Notes: generated from the letters alone by a model not told the origin. A DNA stretch of 64,000 nt from Akanthomyces muscarius (GCF_028009165.1 NW_026611615.1:434001-498000); one strand, 5' to 3'. Positions 42,263-55,819 are shown, numbered from the stretch's first letter. Program-made: numbers and translations.

Positions 42263-45200
42263 ATGGCACCGCCCACACGTTTCAACTCCGTAAGGACCGG
42301 CGGCAGCAGGCCTGTCGCCCGCAAGCCAACCTTTCGCGACGACTCCAACCTCGTTGGCTTCCGCTACGACAAGGCCGTCGCCGCCGAGCCGCCTGTCCAC
42401 ATCACGCGCAGCACCACCTCTGCGTCTGCCCGCTCGCGGCCGCCGCCGCTGCAGCGCTCGCCGTCGAGCTCGACCACGACGACGGCGTCCTCGTCGTGCT
42501 CGTGTGCGGCGTCGATATCTGCCGTCTCGCTCGCCGGCACTGCAGCCACCTCGATCAACGGCGCAGGAGGACCCGTCGTTGTCGCGCCGCCGCGGCTGAG
42601 CATGCCCGTGATTGCGCCCCCGACGGAGCAGCACCCGGCCCTGCGATCGCCTCTGCCGCAGCTCGACGAGGTGTGGAAGCGCGACTCGGGCCACGGCAGC
42701 AGCCTCGTGACCAAGACCATCCCAGAGGAGGAGGTGCGCTTCAACGTGGCCGAGCCCAACGAGGACGACGACTGCTTTATCGAGAGGCGGCCGACGTCCA
42801 AGGACGGCTCGTCGGGAGAAGCGTCGCATATTGAGCACAGCCCTGTGTCTGTCACTGGCTCTGCTATTTCTGGCAATACCAAACCGCGCCGGCACAGCTT
42901 AAACGGCGTGCGGCCCGTCACAGCCAGGGCGTCCGTGGCCGCTAGCACCGCCGCCGCTCCTTCCAGATACAGCGCCTGGGGCACTAGAGCATCCACTAAC
43001 GGCAGCCCTGTGCTCGCTGCAGCCGCTGGGGCCTCCAGAGCCTCGCCCTCGTCTGTTATTGCTCCCCTCGATCTGCGCATCTCCTCGTTCGCGACCTCCT
43101 CCTCCTCCTCTTCTTCTTCCTATAATCATCATCCTGCTGCCGCCATCACCGCGTCCGACTTTCTGCCCGCCCCCATATCGCCGCCCGCTTCGCCCTCGCG
43201 CGCCTCGTCCCTCCGCTGGCTCACCACCCGGCGACAGAGCTTACGCCTGTCCTTCTGGGGCGGCTCCCGCGACGACGACGACGGCCCCCCTGCTCACCCG
43301 CAGCAGCAGCACCAGCAACAGCGCAAGCCCGCGCCCGCGCCGACAGCCCCCCGACGTTGGCAGAGCGTATCCCAGCTGCGGGGCGGTTCGACTGCTGGTA
43401 ATAACGCGAGACCTGCTACGGCTCATATTGCTGGCAAGTTTGCTTCTGGTATTGCTGGGAACACTCCTGCTATCGCTGCTGGCCTGGCCCCTGGTACCGC
43501 GACCCCAGCCCCAGCCTCCTCCGCTAAGCTTCAGCCACCCGTGTCCCCTGCGCAGAGCTCCTCCCGATCGACCTTGGCCATGTCGTCTCCTCCTGAGCCT
43601 GCCCGCGACAGCCTTGCCGAGTTTTCGCCCCTGGGCATCGCCATTCCCACCGACAGCCTGCTGGATGAGGATTTTATCTCCTCTCTCAACTTTTCCAAGC
43701 GCGGCAGCCTCATGTTCGACCCGGACAGCGTCGCCGCCATGGACCGCATGTCCCTCACCGACGACGACCGCAGCGCCACGCCCACCCAGCGCTCGTCCAA
43801 TGCTGCCGTGCCCCGGCCTGTCTCCTCGGCCACCAGCTACGCCGCCGCCGATGACGATGCCCGCGTGCCTCCCGGCACCGCGTCGCCGACCCCCGACGTT
43901 CGCGTCATGGCACCCGACGTCGAGCAAGAGTCGCAAAAAGTCAGGCAGCTCTATGCCTCGGGGGAGCCCCCCGCCCCTCTGCTCGACACCGTCAGGCATT
44001 CGTACTGCGACCGGTTGGAGCCTACCCCCGAGGTCCTGACAGAAGACGACGAGTCCGTTGCGTATGAATATTCCTTGGCTGCCCCGGCTGCTGCGGCCGC
44101 TCTCTCTCCAGTCTCGGACTCTACTGACTCTTGTTTCTCGTCTCCCCAGAAACGGAAATACTCTCGCGCCAGCCTTTTCCGTGCCAAGATCCGTAAGCTG
44201 TTCGTCGCAGCATAATGACCGTCCTGACCGAAAAGAGTCCACCGACCCGGCCGGCGGCTTCGAAGACTGGGACGACCTCGACGGCGCCATGGTTGACCGC
44301 TACGGCTTCATTGGCACCCCGCGCACCCAGTCGCGTGTCGGCACCCCAACCGAAATGCGCTCCTTGCATCACTCGCCGCGTCGCCGCAATGTCCTCACTA
44401 AGCGCGACCCCATGGGCTTCACTTCGAACCAAAACGGCATGCGCCTGCCCAGTCGCAAGGTCTCGGCGCGCTCCCTCAACACCCAGCACTCCGAAGTCTC
44501 GATTGTGTCCTTTCGCTCTTCGCGCTCCGTCATTCGCCAGGCCGGCAACCTGCTCCCACAGAATAGAAATCGTCGCTGGATGGACGAGGCCGGCGACATG
44601 CTGACCGTCTCCCCGAACCTGCAAGACAGCGTTGAAGAGGCCCGTGTCGAAAAGATATCCGAAGCTTTAAAGCGCAAAGAAATTGATCGCTCCGAAAAGT
44701 GGCGGCGCATGGCCCGAGTCAACCGCAATAGTTCTCAAGGCCAGGGCATGGAGTTTGAGTTCGACACCAAGAACCCGAAGCTCATTGAGCGCACATGGAA
44801 AGGCATTCCCGATCGTTGGCGCGCCGCCGCCTGGTGGTCCTTCCTCGCGACCTCTGCCAAGGAGCACCCCGGCTCCGCTACCGAAGACGACATTACAACT
44901 GCCTTTCGCCGCCTTCAAGACTGCGCCTCGGCCGACGACATCCAGATCGATCTCGACGTGCCCCGCACCATCAGCCGCCACATTATGTTCCGACGACGCT
45001 ACCGCGGGGGCCAGCGTCTGCTATTTCGCGTGCTCCACGCCCTGTCGCTATATTTCCCCGAAACAGGCTATGTCCAAGGCATGGCCTCGTTAGCGGCGAC
45101 GCTGCTATGCTACTTTGAGGAGGAAAAGTGCTTTGTGATGTTGGTGCGCATGTGGCAGCTGCGCGGGCTAGAACGGCTCTATCAGCCGGGCTTTGATGGG

Positions 45201-45710
45201 CTCATGGCGGCGCTGCGCGAGTTTGAGACGACGTGGCTGCACAAGGATGTGGCGCGCAAGATGACGGACCTGTGCATCGATAGCACCGCCTACGGCACCC
45301 GCTGGTACCTGACGCTCTTCAACCTCTCGATTCCGTTTGCCGCTCAGCTGCGCGTCTGGGACGTCTTTCTGCTCCTCGGCGACGCTGCCGAGGGCGAGCT
45401 CCCCGACGACGCGACGCAGAAGCAGAGCGATAGCCCGTCGATGCCGCCGATCAAGGAAAACTCAGCAGCAGCACCGTTGACGACTGTCCACACGAAATCA
45501 ACAACAAAGGCAAAAACGCCGAGCAGTGGGCTGGACGTGCTGCATGCCACGAGCGCGGCGCTCATCCAGGCGCTGCGCGAAGTCCTCCTCGACTCGGACT
45601 TTGAAAACGCCATGAAGGCTTTGACGGCGTGGATCCCGATCAAGGACGAGGATCTGCTGATGAAGGTGACGAGGGCGGAATGGAAAACGCAGCTTAAGAA
45701 ACGGTCATGA
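42263..45710 (+). CDS. TBC-domain Rab GTPase-activating protein with long disordered N-terminus
   Basis: Two overlapping frames, 42263-44215 and 44058-45710, are best joined by a 43-nt intron, 44193-44235 (GTAAGC, branch CTGAC, end AAAAG), giving 1134 residues. Residues 1-640 are Ser/Pro/Ala/Gln-rich and disordered, with basic clusters (WLTTRRQSLRLSFWGG). After the junction comes FEDWDDLDGAMVDRYGF and then the TBC domain from about 840. It includes the arginine finger in IDLDVPRTISRH, the glutamine finger in YFPETGYVQGMA, and TRWYLTLFNLSIPFAAQLRVWDVFLL. TBC proteins accelerate GTP hydrolysis by Rab GTPases in vesicle traffic. A Ser/Lys-rich insert lies between the last two TBC helices. Alternatives are a later acceptor at 44265 or a 1-nt sequence error. 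The TBC assignment is firm, the junction less so. Confidence 0.85.
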
Positions 45711-46814
45711 ATCTTTTCTGCCTCCGGTCTTTGTTCTTTTTGTATGGGCATGGACTCTGAATCTTTTTTTCGGCAATGCCTTCTTTTTCTTTTGGCCCAT
45801 CAGCGGATTTGTGTTTTTGAAAAATACCCCCTCCTCCACCAAACCGCTACACCATTCTTTCCATTTCCTAATGTTCTTCTTTTCCTTTTCTTTCATTGTC
45901 ACGATAGATACCCTATTCTCATCTTTCTCTCGATACACTACTACTACGGCGAAAGAAAAAAGGTTTATACATTTTTTTAGTCTACTAGCCATTACCTTTC
46001 CTTTTCATACCCCCCAACACCTGTTCTTCTCCTTTCTTCAAGATTATTTGTTTTTCCGTACTTGATCCAGTCAAGTCTCTCGAGGTGTATGGTAGTTAAT
46101 CATGGGGTAACGGCAAGATGACGCAAATCATGGCGTGGATACGGCGAGTAACGAATCTACTGGGACTTGGGACAAAATAAATACAACCACGTCATACAGG
46201 AGCAATCAATAATTGTATAATGGCTCGTTGAAAAGTGTGCTTGCAGACATGCGCCAAAGATTGCGTGAGATACATCATGACTGATAATCAATTCATTTAC
46301 TTTTTACCATGTACAATACATCCAGAAACTCCTTAAGTTCAGATTGTGCCACATCAGTCTAACGATATGACGTCCTGTCATGACTAAAAAAAGATGTCGC
46401 AGCGTGTACCAAAACAGAAAACTTCCCAAGCAGAGAAAAAAAGAATAAAAACAATTGTGGCGACTGCTTTCGAGGAAGCAGTGCGCGCACGGTAGAAGTA
46501 GAAACAGACCAAATACAAATAAACAACAGCATATGAAACGAATATTGAAAAGACACGACCCAAAACACTGCGTCCAAAAATGGACGCAACCTAGTACTGC
46601 GTCCAAAGTAGAGGCAGCAGCACTGTATCCAAAAGTGCACACACAAGATGCACCCAATGTGCATCAGACAACATGTCCCGCATTCCCATGCTGAAATGAC
46701 ATAATTGACATAGAAAATTCGTTCTTGTCGACGTGACTTGTTCATAAGATTCGTGTCGTGTAAAAATGGTGTATGCTTGAGCAAAATAAAACATTCGACG
46801 ATAATTGTGGGGTG
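45711..46814. other. Convergent 3' region between the TBC and disordered-protein genes
   Basis: 1.1 kb with no supported gene. It is T-rich after the TBC stop. At 46570-46587 a perfect hairpin (GCGTCCA stem, AAAA loop, TGGACGC) sits within three near-copies of ACTGYRTCCAAA (about 46567-46634). Confidence 0.45.
46570..46587. repeat. Perfect 7-bp stem, 4-base loop hairpin
   Basis: GCGTCCA pairs with TGGACGC across AAAA. It lies about 230 bases beyond the stop of the leftward gene, possibly in its 3' UTR. Two further GCGTCCA/GTATCCA copies follow at about 46600 and 46627. Confidence 0.6.
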
Positions 46815-48315
46815 CTACGCAGCTCTTTCGCCAGGGGGAGCTGCAGCTTCTCGATCGCGGTCTCGGGCTTGTCCGTCGTCTTCGCGACGTAGGCGTGAGT
46901 GTGTCTCTGGCTGTGATTCCCGCCGAGATCCTTTCACTGGTTAGTTGGTAAGTAGAGATATATTCTTTCGGTATATTACCTTCATGTGCCTCTCGATCCT
47001 TGGACGAGGTTGAGGAATTGTCCCGCGCAGGAGTGGGATCGCGGCGCCCTGATTCGTGGCTCGAACCCATGCCATGTCGCGGGCCGTGATACCAAGAGAC
47101 GTCGCTCTTGTGCCGTTTGTGAAGCCTGCGGCCCGAGGTTCCTCCATACTCGCTTTGAATAAAAGATGGCGGCGATCGTGGACGCTGTGCGCTGCTGCTC
47201 GCACGGCTGTGCTGTGGCGGATCTACTCCAGCTTTGCGCTTCTTCTGCGAGTCGCCTACTGGGCTGCTGGGCCTGTTTGATGCGCCAGCGGATTGTCCTG
47301 ACTGGGTTACCGGAGGTTGCCAATGATGAAAGTAGAGCTCAGATTCCTGCTGATTCGACTGCCCTCCACTGGACTGGTGAAGCTGAAATGGGCCTAGTGT
47401 GGATGTACTTGGCTGAAGTCCTCCGGATTGTGGTGTGTTTGTCCCTGCTGATGAGAGGTTGGAGCCGGCGGCTGGCCGGGCTATCACGCCAGAGATACTC
47501 TGCCCTCGGGCCCTTGTTGGCGAAGTTGCATAGGCGGCGTAACCACCTCCATGCGCTGGGGGTGGGGGATTAGCCGGATGATATTGACTAGAGGCTTGTG
47601 CTGCAGCCTCACGCTGAGATTCAGGCGAGATTGGTCGAGGTGGTGGAGGAGGTAGCTGTGGATAGTGCGCTTGTTGCGTATTCATGAACTGGTGAGCCCA
47701 ATCTAAAGCAGCCTGAGGTAAGACACCACCACTGCCCATGCCGGTAAATACCAAAGGAATCATGGGAGGGGGGATGCCGCCGCCAAGGGAAGACCGGAGC
47801 ATTTCCATCTCAATTTTGCGTTGTTCTAGACGGAGTCCTTCCTGTCTTGTTTTCTCTTCCTCCTGCCTTGTCTTTTCTTCTTCGGTTCGAGCCTGCAGCC
47901 AAGTCCGCATCTCGTCTGAGTTCCATTGCTGCGGAGCAGGCGGAAGAGGACCCGCGGGGCCTGGAGCACCACCCCAAGAATCTCGGTGGTGGTGATGAGA
48001 AGGGGCAGAAGGCGGCGGCTGTGGTGGCATGGATGGCTGTCGACTGTGGTGGCTCGGCGGCGGAGGTTGATGGGAAGGTGGGTGAATTGGCGGATGGGGT
48101 GCTGCGGCTTGCTGAGACGGCAAGGGCATGCCTGCAGGAGGTGGCAGGCCACGGTGAGGGACCGACATTGTGAGGGGATCTTGAGGCTCTCGCCAATGCG
48201 AAATGTTCGACAAAGTGGTCAAAACCGGGGATTCGATCGCTGCGGGCGGTGTCGGCAGGTCATGGATAGCCCTATAACCGTACGACGGTATTGGTTGCTT
48301 CTGAAGGGTCAGCAT
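46815..48315 (-). CDS. Conserved disordered fungal protein with Glu/Arg coiled coil
   Basis: Exon 1 is 48315-46980, intron 46979-46937 (43 nt, GTAATA...CTAACCAG), exon 2 is 46936-46815; 485 residues. I chose the ATG at 48315 (MLTLQKQPIPSYGY). The frame is open to 48441, but that extension is hydrophobic leader-like sequence. A second candidate start is MSVPHRGLPPP, about 49 residues in. Pro/His-rich blocks are followed by WNSDEMRTWLQARTEEEKTR and a charged helix (QEGLRLEQRKIEMEMLRSSL) that should form a coiled coil. Then come GGGIPPPMIPLVFTGMG, a YFHHWQPP motif, and a basic Arg/Ser tail (HKRHKSDVSWYHG; end RDREAAAPPGERAA). I recognise it as a Pezizomycotina-type conserved hypothetical with no known function. 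Nuclear location is likely from the basic tail. Confidence 0.75.
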
Positions 48316-51300
48316 GCTGTCATTAAGCAAGCAGAAGGAGCGGTTGAAAGAGAGGCAATGGGCATGCAGGACAAGAAGAGGAGCGTAAATGAACAAGGCT
48401 GAGAGGCTGAGACATGTGCAGAGATGGCAGAGCAAGTACAAAAGGGACTGGAATAAAATACAAGCTATAGAAAAGAAAGACCGGGGCTTGGCAATAAAAG
48501 GGTGGGAGGGAAAGCATACGGTCGGGTGAGTGAGCAGTATGAACTTTTTCCTGCTGCCTCGTCAATGCACAGGGCGACCAAGCGAGCTGGATGTGGCGGC
48601 CAGCTCGAGAACGGTGGCGGAGATGGACCAGAAGGGGCGTACGGGATCTATGGATGGAGCATTCCAAACTCATTTAGGCATGGCGGGTAATAAGCTCAGA
48701 GGACAATGGCGAGGAAATCGACAAGTCAGCTGAAGACGTAGTTCCTGGTTGGGCCGGAGGAACTGTAGAGGAGTCTGCCAGCTGGGGATGGGGGGCAAGA
48801 CGATCAAATCGACGAGCTCAGTACCGAAAGCTATTGCTGAAAAGGAGCCTCTGGAGACTGGCAGGCGATGAAGACGCTCAGCTAAAACACTGTTCAATCA
48901 AGTTTGTCTCTCGAGGATTTGTAAACCTGGAAATGGTACACGGGAATGTTCTGCCAGTTCCGCCTAATGACTGCTGGACAGTTGCAAGTAAAAGGGTCGA
49001 GGTCGTCGAAAGCCAGCTGACGCCAAAGCTAAAGGCTGAGCTCAATATACGACGAGGGGGCAGGGGCCTCGTGGCCTGGATGACAGGAAGGAAGAGGCTT
49101 CGACAAGAGAGAGCGTGGGCCAGGACGCGGCCAGGGCGTGGTGAGAAGGTCTGGACGATATCGATGGAGCCCGAAGAAACGGAGCGCGTGGATGCCGTGC
49201 AGTCGAACGACAAAACCGGGCGACAAGGCGAGATGACAGGCGTCGACGTGGATCCGCGGGGAGGATTAATGAAAAAGGCGCGGACCTAAACAAGAATAGA
49301 GTTTTGCGAGGGAGGATCAAGTATGGCGGAGTAGAGAATGGGGGCCAGGCTCAGCGGGAACGGAGACGGCAGAGACACGAATCTGGTAACCGGGCAAGTT
49401 GCGTGGGTTGCGGCACGAGAAGAGCGAGATGGCGGAGAAGAGAATCGAGAATCGAGAATCGCAAATCGTGTCCTGGCGAGATGGCGACAAATGACGCGTT
49501 TCGGGCTAGCTAAAGCGAGGCAGAGCAAACACACAGCCAAGTGGTGCTCTAAGGTGTATGAAGAGAACAAAGAAGAGGCGTGAGCAAGACGTTCGAGGCA
49601 AACGACTAGTGGTAAGTATGTGGTGATTGTATGGCGGTAAACGAACGACACAAGCAAGAATTTGGAGAAGCCTGCAGCTTGACCGAGAGCTAACAGAGAG
49701 AAACAGCAGATGCAAATCGGTTGTGACGTGAAGCGTATAGAAGCTCAGACTACCAAATCTGATTGATGGTAGACAGACACAAGCGAGCTGTTTTTAGTTT
49801 TTTTTTCGTCCCTGACTCTCACTCTCTGCTGGAGAACGGTTTGTGCAGAAAAGGTACCAAAAAAAGAACGGAAAGCAGACAAAGGTGTAGCAAGGTGAGA
49901 TGGTGTGAGGAAGGGGGCAAGCTTTGAGGTGAGGATAATGGCCCGCCAAAGGAAAAAAAAGTCAATGGGCAAGGGGAGGGGGTGTAGCAGGGTGTGTAGG
50001 GGCAAAAGGGGAAGAGGGAAGGGGGAGGGGTGTGGTGAAGGGGGAGGGGGAGAGGTGACAGAGGGAAGTATGACAAAGGATAGAATTGGAAGGACGACGA
50101 TGTTTGGTGATGGTACGAGCGAAGGAGAAGAAAGGAAAAGAAAGGGACGAGGCCAAAAGAGGGGAGAGTGACGAGGCCGAACGAGGGGCAGAGCAAGGCC
50201 AGGCAAGGCAAGGCCGGGCAAGGCGCGAATTGTTAGTGAATTAGTTAATGCTAGTCTGCGTTTGGCGGCAACTCAATGTTGGAACGGATGGCAAACTGCT
50301 GGTAGCAATAACGGCAGGGCCACTATTCTTAGCAGCAGCTAGCAGGCTATTCCGGATACTGGTACTAGTTCAGTATGAGACTTTGACTAGGGAGCCATGC
50401 CGACCGGCTTTGTGGCGCGAGCTATCCAACACTGTGGCGGCTCTACTTTTTTTTAGCGGGTTACAGCGATCAACGCTACGGATACAGGCTTGCTGTGTTG
50501 GGGGAAAGCTTCATCATCACCAAACACGACAATGCAGAGCAGAGCAGACACGACACGACATGACACGACACGACACAACAATCACGAATCCAACAACAAC
50601 AAAAGCATGGGATAAATACAACAACACGACGACTCACTATCAGCACCCAGAAAAATCTGCACCCTAGTGGAACTTGCACCCAAAATGGATGGCTGGCGCC
50701 ATGCTCCCAATACGAGCCCCCAGCCCGTCCAAGGCACCACGACGGAGCACGACGCCATCACCTTGCCTAGTCTGGTTCTTGTGCCCCGGCCGTCATGCCC
50801 CGGATGCCCCTCAACCCCTCTACTAGTTTACTGGTAAGTTGCTGATAGAGTCGGCTTGCTTGCCTGCAGGCTCTCGGGGGCGGTCGCAGCGTGGCCGTCA
50901 TCAACACGCCCAGCCGTTATCCCCCTGCCCGACCAATCCCATCAGGTGTTTCTTCTTCAGACGCCAATCTGTTGTGGCGCCTGGACTTTTTATGCAAATG
51001 TACTAACCTCATCGTGCAGACCGTCAACCAGCCCCGTGCACCGTCATGCGAGTGCCGTCCATCACCACCATTCTGCCACGCATAACAATAAGCACAGAAT
51101 GGCCGCCATCACAAGACTATTCCCTGCGTCGTCGCCCACGCTATTTGTCGCTGCCCCCGATCTAAGGTTTCCTCGTCACCGCTGGACGACCACCTCGGCG
51201 GCGAAACCTGGCCGCTGTTCCTCGTCGCCTGTGCGGGTTACCAGTAGCGTCCTCGCGGCCCCAAGACTAGGTCATCCCGGCTCTGCGCCCGCGTGCACCA

Positions 51301-54300
51301 GAATTACCAGATTAGGCGGCCCTAACTAACGGCGCGCCACCACATGCGCTTGCTGCCCTGCCCTTGTCCATCCTGGCCCCCCTGCCCATGCCCATGCCGT
51401 GGTGCCTGGCATCCTGTCTGGACGGGAGGGGAATGTCTCGAAACTGGTCCGGCTGGGCTGCTCTGGTTGTCTGAGGCTGACGGCAGGCAGATAATAATAA
51501 CTAACCCAGAGCCATCTAAAAATATAGCGTACCATTAACCAGAAAAAGGTCCAAGGGCCTGCAAGATAAGACACGCTATCAATGGCCGCCGACAACTACC
51601 AGCCACCACATGGAGCAGCTTATGATGCTTCAGATATAGACGGGCCTGCTCAAACACCCCCGACTCGGCCATTTATCCCGATTCCATGTGAAGGCTATAT
51701 CTCATCTGCGCTATAAAACCCGACATATGTCTTTATGCTGTACCTTGCTCGCAACTTCCCCGCCCCGAAATACCCAGACCTGATCCCAGTAGTCCCCTTG
51801 TGCAGCCCCTTGCATCATCGACCCAATGCTCACGGTCGGGTCGCCGCAGAGAGCAAGCAAGTACTGGAAAGCCAGTCAATACCTACATATGAGACGAAAA
51901 GAAGGCAGAATGATTCCAAAAACCTAATAGCCTTGGGACTGCGAGGCTGCCTGCATGTTTCGCGCCCCTTTGCCCCAAATTGAGGCTGACCGGTGCATCT
52001 GCAAGCAGCACACAGCCAGCCGGACATTGTCCTACCGGAGCGTCAACCGGATATTGTGTATGGACAGGCCGCCGTACTTGGCCAGGCCGATTGCATTGCA
52101 GAAGGGATGCACTAGTAGGGCAGTATTGTTTGTATAAATTCTGAAGAGACATCGGAGTCGGCTGCGACGGTACGCCAGTCCTTTTCCTGGCCTGCACCTG
52201 ACTGTGAATCGAAGCACCCAACAGTTGTCGCTACATTTCAAGTGCCGTGTCTTTAACCCGTCAATTTTTCTTCTGGCGCTAAGCACAGCTCAGGACCTGT
52301 CAATTTATTTGTTTTATACCGCGAGCATCACATCTTGTCCACTGCAAGCCACCACACACACTGGTAACTACTCGAGCGATTGCAAGGCCCACTCTCTGTT
52401 GCCAGCTGCCAGCTGCCCGCTTCGGTCTGCGTTTGCTGAACGGTCACCCATCACTCGGCATCATCAATTTCTTTTTCTTTTTCTTTTTTGCTTTTGACAA
52501 CATAACCCTTGATTCCAGCTTCGCTGTTCCGCTCCGCCAATACCCCGGTCTACTCCGTGTCTTACTCTCCAACATCCCCCTGGCCATCGCTTTTCTATTT
52601 TTATCACCTGCCATTTCCGTTTCTGGATCTCGTCGAGGGTGCCCTCTACGCGATGGCCCTCCAGGCGCTGATAACACAACATGGACGCCAAAACCGGACG
52701 AGCGCCCGACCTGTTCGCCGCCAACGAGCGAGAGAGCCTCAATAGTCAGCTCTCAAAGTGCAGAGTCGGACCATGATTCTCAAACCGCCAGCCTTGGTGA
52801 AGCTAATCCAGACCCAAGCATGGGCTCGGCCTCGTGCATAGTTGTCGCCAGCCAAAAGGTGAGCACGAAGACCGCACCAGGCAGCGCCAGCCGCTCGTAC
52901 GTTTATTAGATGCCCAACTATCTGACTCTGTGACTTGGCTCATAAAAAAAAAGCCATGTGGTCTCTGGAGCTGCAGCTTGCCATTCTAATCGTTTCTGTA
53001 ACTGACTCGTGGCTAGAAACAAAAACTCTCCTACGTGGATCTGTAGTCGGAGGTCTCGTCCTAGCGTCTCATATCTAGACAAGATATTGGCTCAATGCCT
53101 CGTAACAACCTTTCAACCGTCGCTCGCCATATGGCAACGCCACCCTATTCCCCGCCTCCCTGCCCGTCCGCCAAATAGCCTTTTCCCAAAATGACCAATA
53201 CAGATCTGGCCCGCTCACATCAGTCAACCGTTCTGGCAAGCTGCTTACCTCGGTCGGTTAACCAGACTCCCAGCCTTCTTATTTTTCGAAGGCTAACCTC
53301 ACAGTGAGCGTCGCTGTAACACCTCTCAACCTATCTCTCGGCCCTCTATCCTCCTTCAAATCCTTTGCTAATAGTTTAACCGCGTTGTGTAGGGACCCGT
53401 CACTGCATCTATTCCTTGCAGTTTGCCTTGTATGTCCCTGTTGACGCTTCTGCCTGTGTGTTGCAGGAGACGCTAAACTTGTGTTCTGCAGCATTAGCTT
53501 CGCTACTGTTCCCACGCAAGCCTGTTCATTCAATGCGGCTCGTTTCTTTCTGGGCCACTTGCGCACATGCACGGGTACGCTGCGTGCAGATCCAAACCTG
53601 GCCAGCCTCCTCCTTTACGCCCACAAGATATGCCAGTCATGCACGCCTATTTGGGGGCCAGTTCTGCGACCTTTGCCGCTTGCGCCATGCACCGACATCC
53701 AATAGTCATATTCCTGGTTCGCCTCGCCTCTTGCACTTCATGTAGGTTGCCTGCCAACGAAGCTCTGACGGACAGATGCCCGACTGGCTGCACCCCTCTA
53801 GCAGTTTGCTGCTGAACCAGCTGCCTAGAACTTCAGATCCATACATCCATGCGCAGTCTTGCCCTAAACTATCCGATCGGCATTTATATCAGCTCATCCG
53901 TAATGTGAAGAGCATATGATTTCTTGGGCACCGAGCACTGTTACGCCTGATTGTCTCCGTACAACTACCGGCCGCACCATGCACGCATTGGCATACTGGC
54001 TTTGTCTTGTTTTCCATCCCGATTGGGACAGGACTATTCCGTTCTGCGAAGGCGCCCTACGTTAAACCTGTCTGCATAGTCTAAGCAAGCATCTGGCCCT
54101 CGACCGGCGAATCATTCTTTCGCCGACGCTAATATTTCACCTGTGCAGCGATTCGCCAAAAATCGACTCCCATTCGTACCAGCACACGAAAAGTATGGCT
54201 ATCTCTTGGTGAAGCGCCCCGATAGTCCTCATAGCTGGCTTTGGGTTTGATATGAGGCTGCGAGTGCTGCAAATGCTCACTGTGCTACCAACACAAACAC

Positions 54301-55766
54301 GAGGCTCCCTCAATTACACAAGCTCTAGGCCCTGTCGGGTCATGATTAGTGTTGCACAACTCGAGGCCCTAAATCAAGAAGAGCATATTGTCGCAAACAT
54401 CGACCCTTCTACGCTGATGCATGAATAATATGGCTGGTTGTACCAACAAGAATATTCTCGAACCTTTGCTCTTGCGTAACACTCTGTGGTTCGCACGCTC
54501 CCAGTACGTGGGTTGGATACAAGAATCACCGGAAACAACCCATACGCAAGGCACAAGACGCGGCTACCGGCAGATACGACAGAGAAATTCACATCTCTGC
54601 CAGCCCTGGTATTATGTAAAGTCACACGAGCAGACCATATTGTATCCCTGTGTCATTGCCTTTCGCCTCGGCGCAACCATGTACCAACTCTTCTTTTAGC
54701 AGCCCTTGCATTGTTTTACAGGATTCTTGGAACGCTCTTTGATCATGCCAGTCCCCCATTGCCTCCTTTCCATGACTCGCACTTGTCGTTCGCCGCCACA
54801 GAACGCAAGGCAGACCAGAGCATGTTCCACGGCTATCTGGCCCTTCAATGCAGCTATGATGAACGAGCGGGACCACTTGGGCTGATACCACACCCCTGTC
54901 CATCGCGTACCTGCAAGCTGATTGGGACCCGACGCGCCAACTTCTTCACCCACTGCAGCGGTCTGCCATATCTGGTTGCCTCCCACCATCACGGTGAAAT
55001 CATGATTGCAAAGGCGGGGAAGCTGCCACGGAGTACGGGATGGTGCATTGTCTAGCACTGGGCCGTGGTAGCACAATGCAGCTCCTGGCCCAGCTTTTCT
55101 CATTAGACTGGGATCTTGAAACCGCTAGCTCATCCCCATGAGATCTAGAGAGACGGTCTATCGTACTTTCTGTGAAACGGCGCTCCATGGCTGAACCATG
55201 TGCTGGTACTACTTCGTCAGTACAATCATATCCTTTTGAGTTTCAATTACAGGTTTTTTGAAACAAAAATTAATAGAGACGAGATAATGAGGGATTCGTT
55301 CGTCTTGGTCTGGAGTTGCGCCTCGCTGGTGCCCATGTCAGCTTGGAATTGCTGAGGATGCCAGAAAACACACCTGCCTGGTTGGGGTTGTAATAAGACT
55401 ACGAAATAATCTTCATCCAAATAAGCCATGAAACACGGTATTGAATTGCTAGGCGAACCACCCCAGCCCGCTTTGAAACGCCTGGGGACAAAAGAAAATG
55501 GCCACCACTTCTGACTGCCTCAATGATCTACAGGGCAGCCCACCATGCACGACGCCAATCGGCTACAACCCCGTGCCATGCAGGCATAAAGAGATGTCTG
55601 CGCGACCAAAGTCTATATGATCAAAAATCGAAGATTTTTAAACAAACAGGATTTTAAGTCAAATCACCATTGGCAACGCCGGCATCAATGGCGGCACTCT
55701 TAGCCGTTGTGCGTGGTTTTAAACCGGGCGGTGCAGTACGTCATCGAGACATCATTACCGCAAGGT

Positions 55767-55792
55767 CGGCATCTCGCGGTCGGATAACTCGG
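55767..55792. promoter_or_regulatory. Cluster of four CGG triplets upstream of the decarboxylase
   Basis: CGG occurs at 55767, 55777, 55781 and 55790, with a CCGGGCGG everted pair at about 55724-55731. Zn2Cys6 factors bind CGG triplets, and such a factor is encoded 5 kb away. The link is inference. Confidence 0.35.
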
Positions 55793-55819
55793 CAGGAGAG
55801 CCTCAAATCGAGAAGTTCA

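Noticed and set aside
43241..44290. 349-codon minus-strand frame and 326-codon plus-strand alternative frame inside the TBC N-terminus
   Set aside because: Both arise from the low-complexity GC-rich coding of the disordered region; the TBC-gene frame has the better codon pattern and joins to the TBC domain.
48316..48441. Hydrophobic N-terminal extension of the disordered protein, which would look like a signal peptide
   Set aside because: The downstream ATG at 48315 begins the protein-like sequence, the extension is Cys/Leu-rich leader sequence, and the rest has no secreted-protein features.
49745..50221. 158-codon minus-strand frame rich in Leu, Pro, Ser and Phe
   Set aside because: Created by a pure pyrimidine tract; low-complexity leader DNA, not a membrane protein.
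54486..55055. 189-codon plus-strand frame in the desert
   Set aside because: No family similarity, irregular codon use, and a comparable open frame on the other strand.
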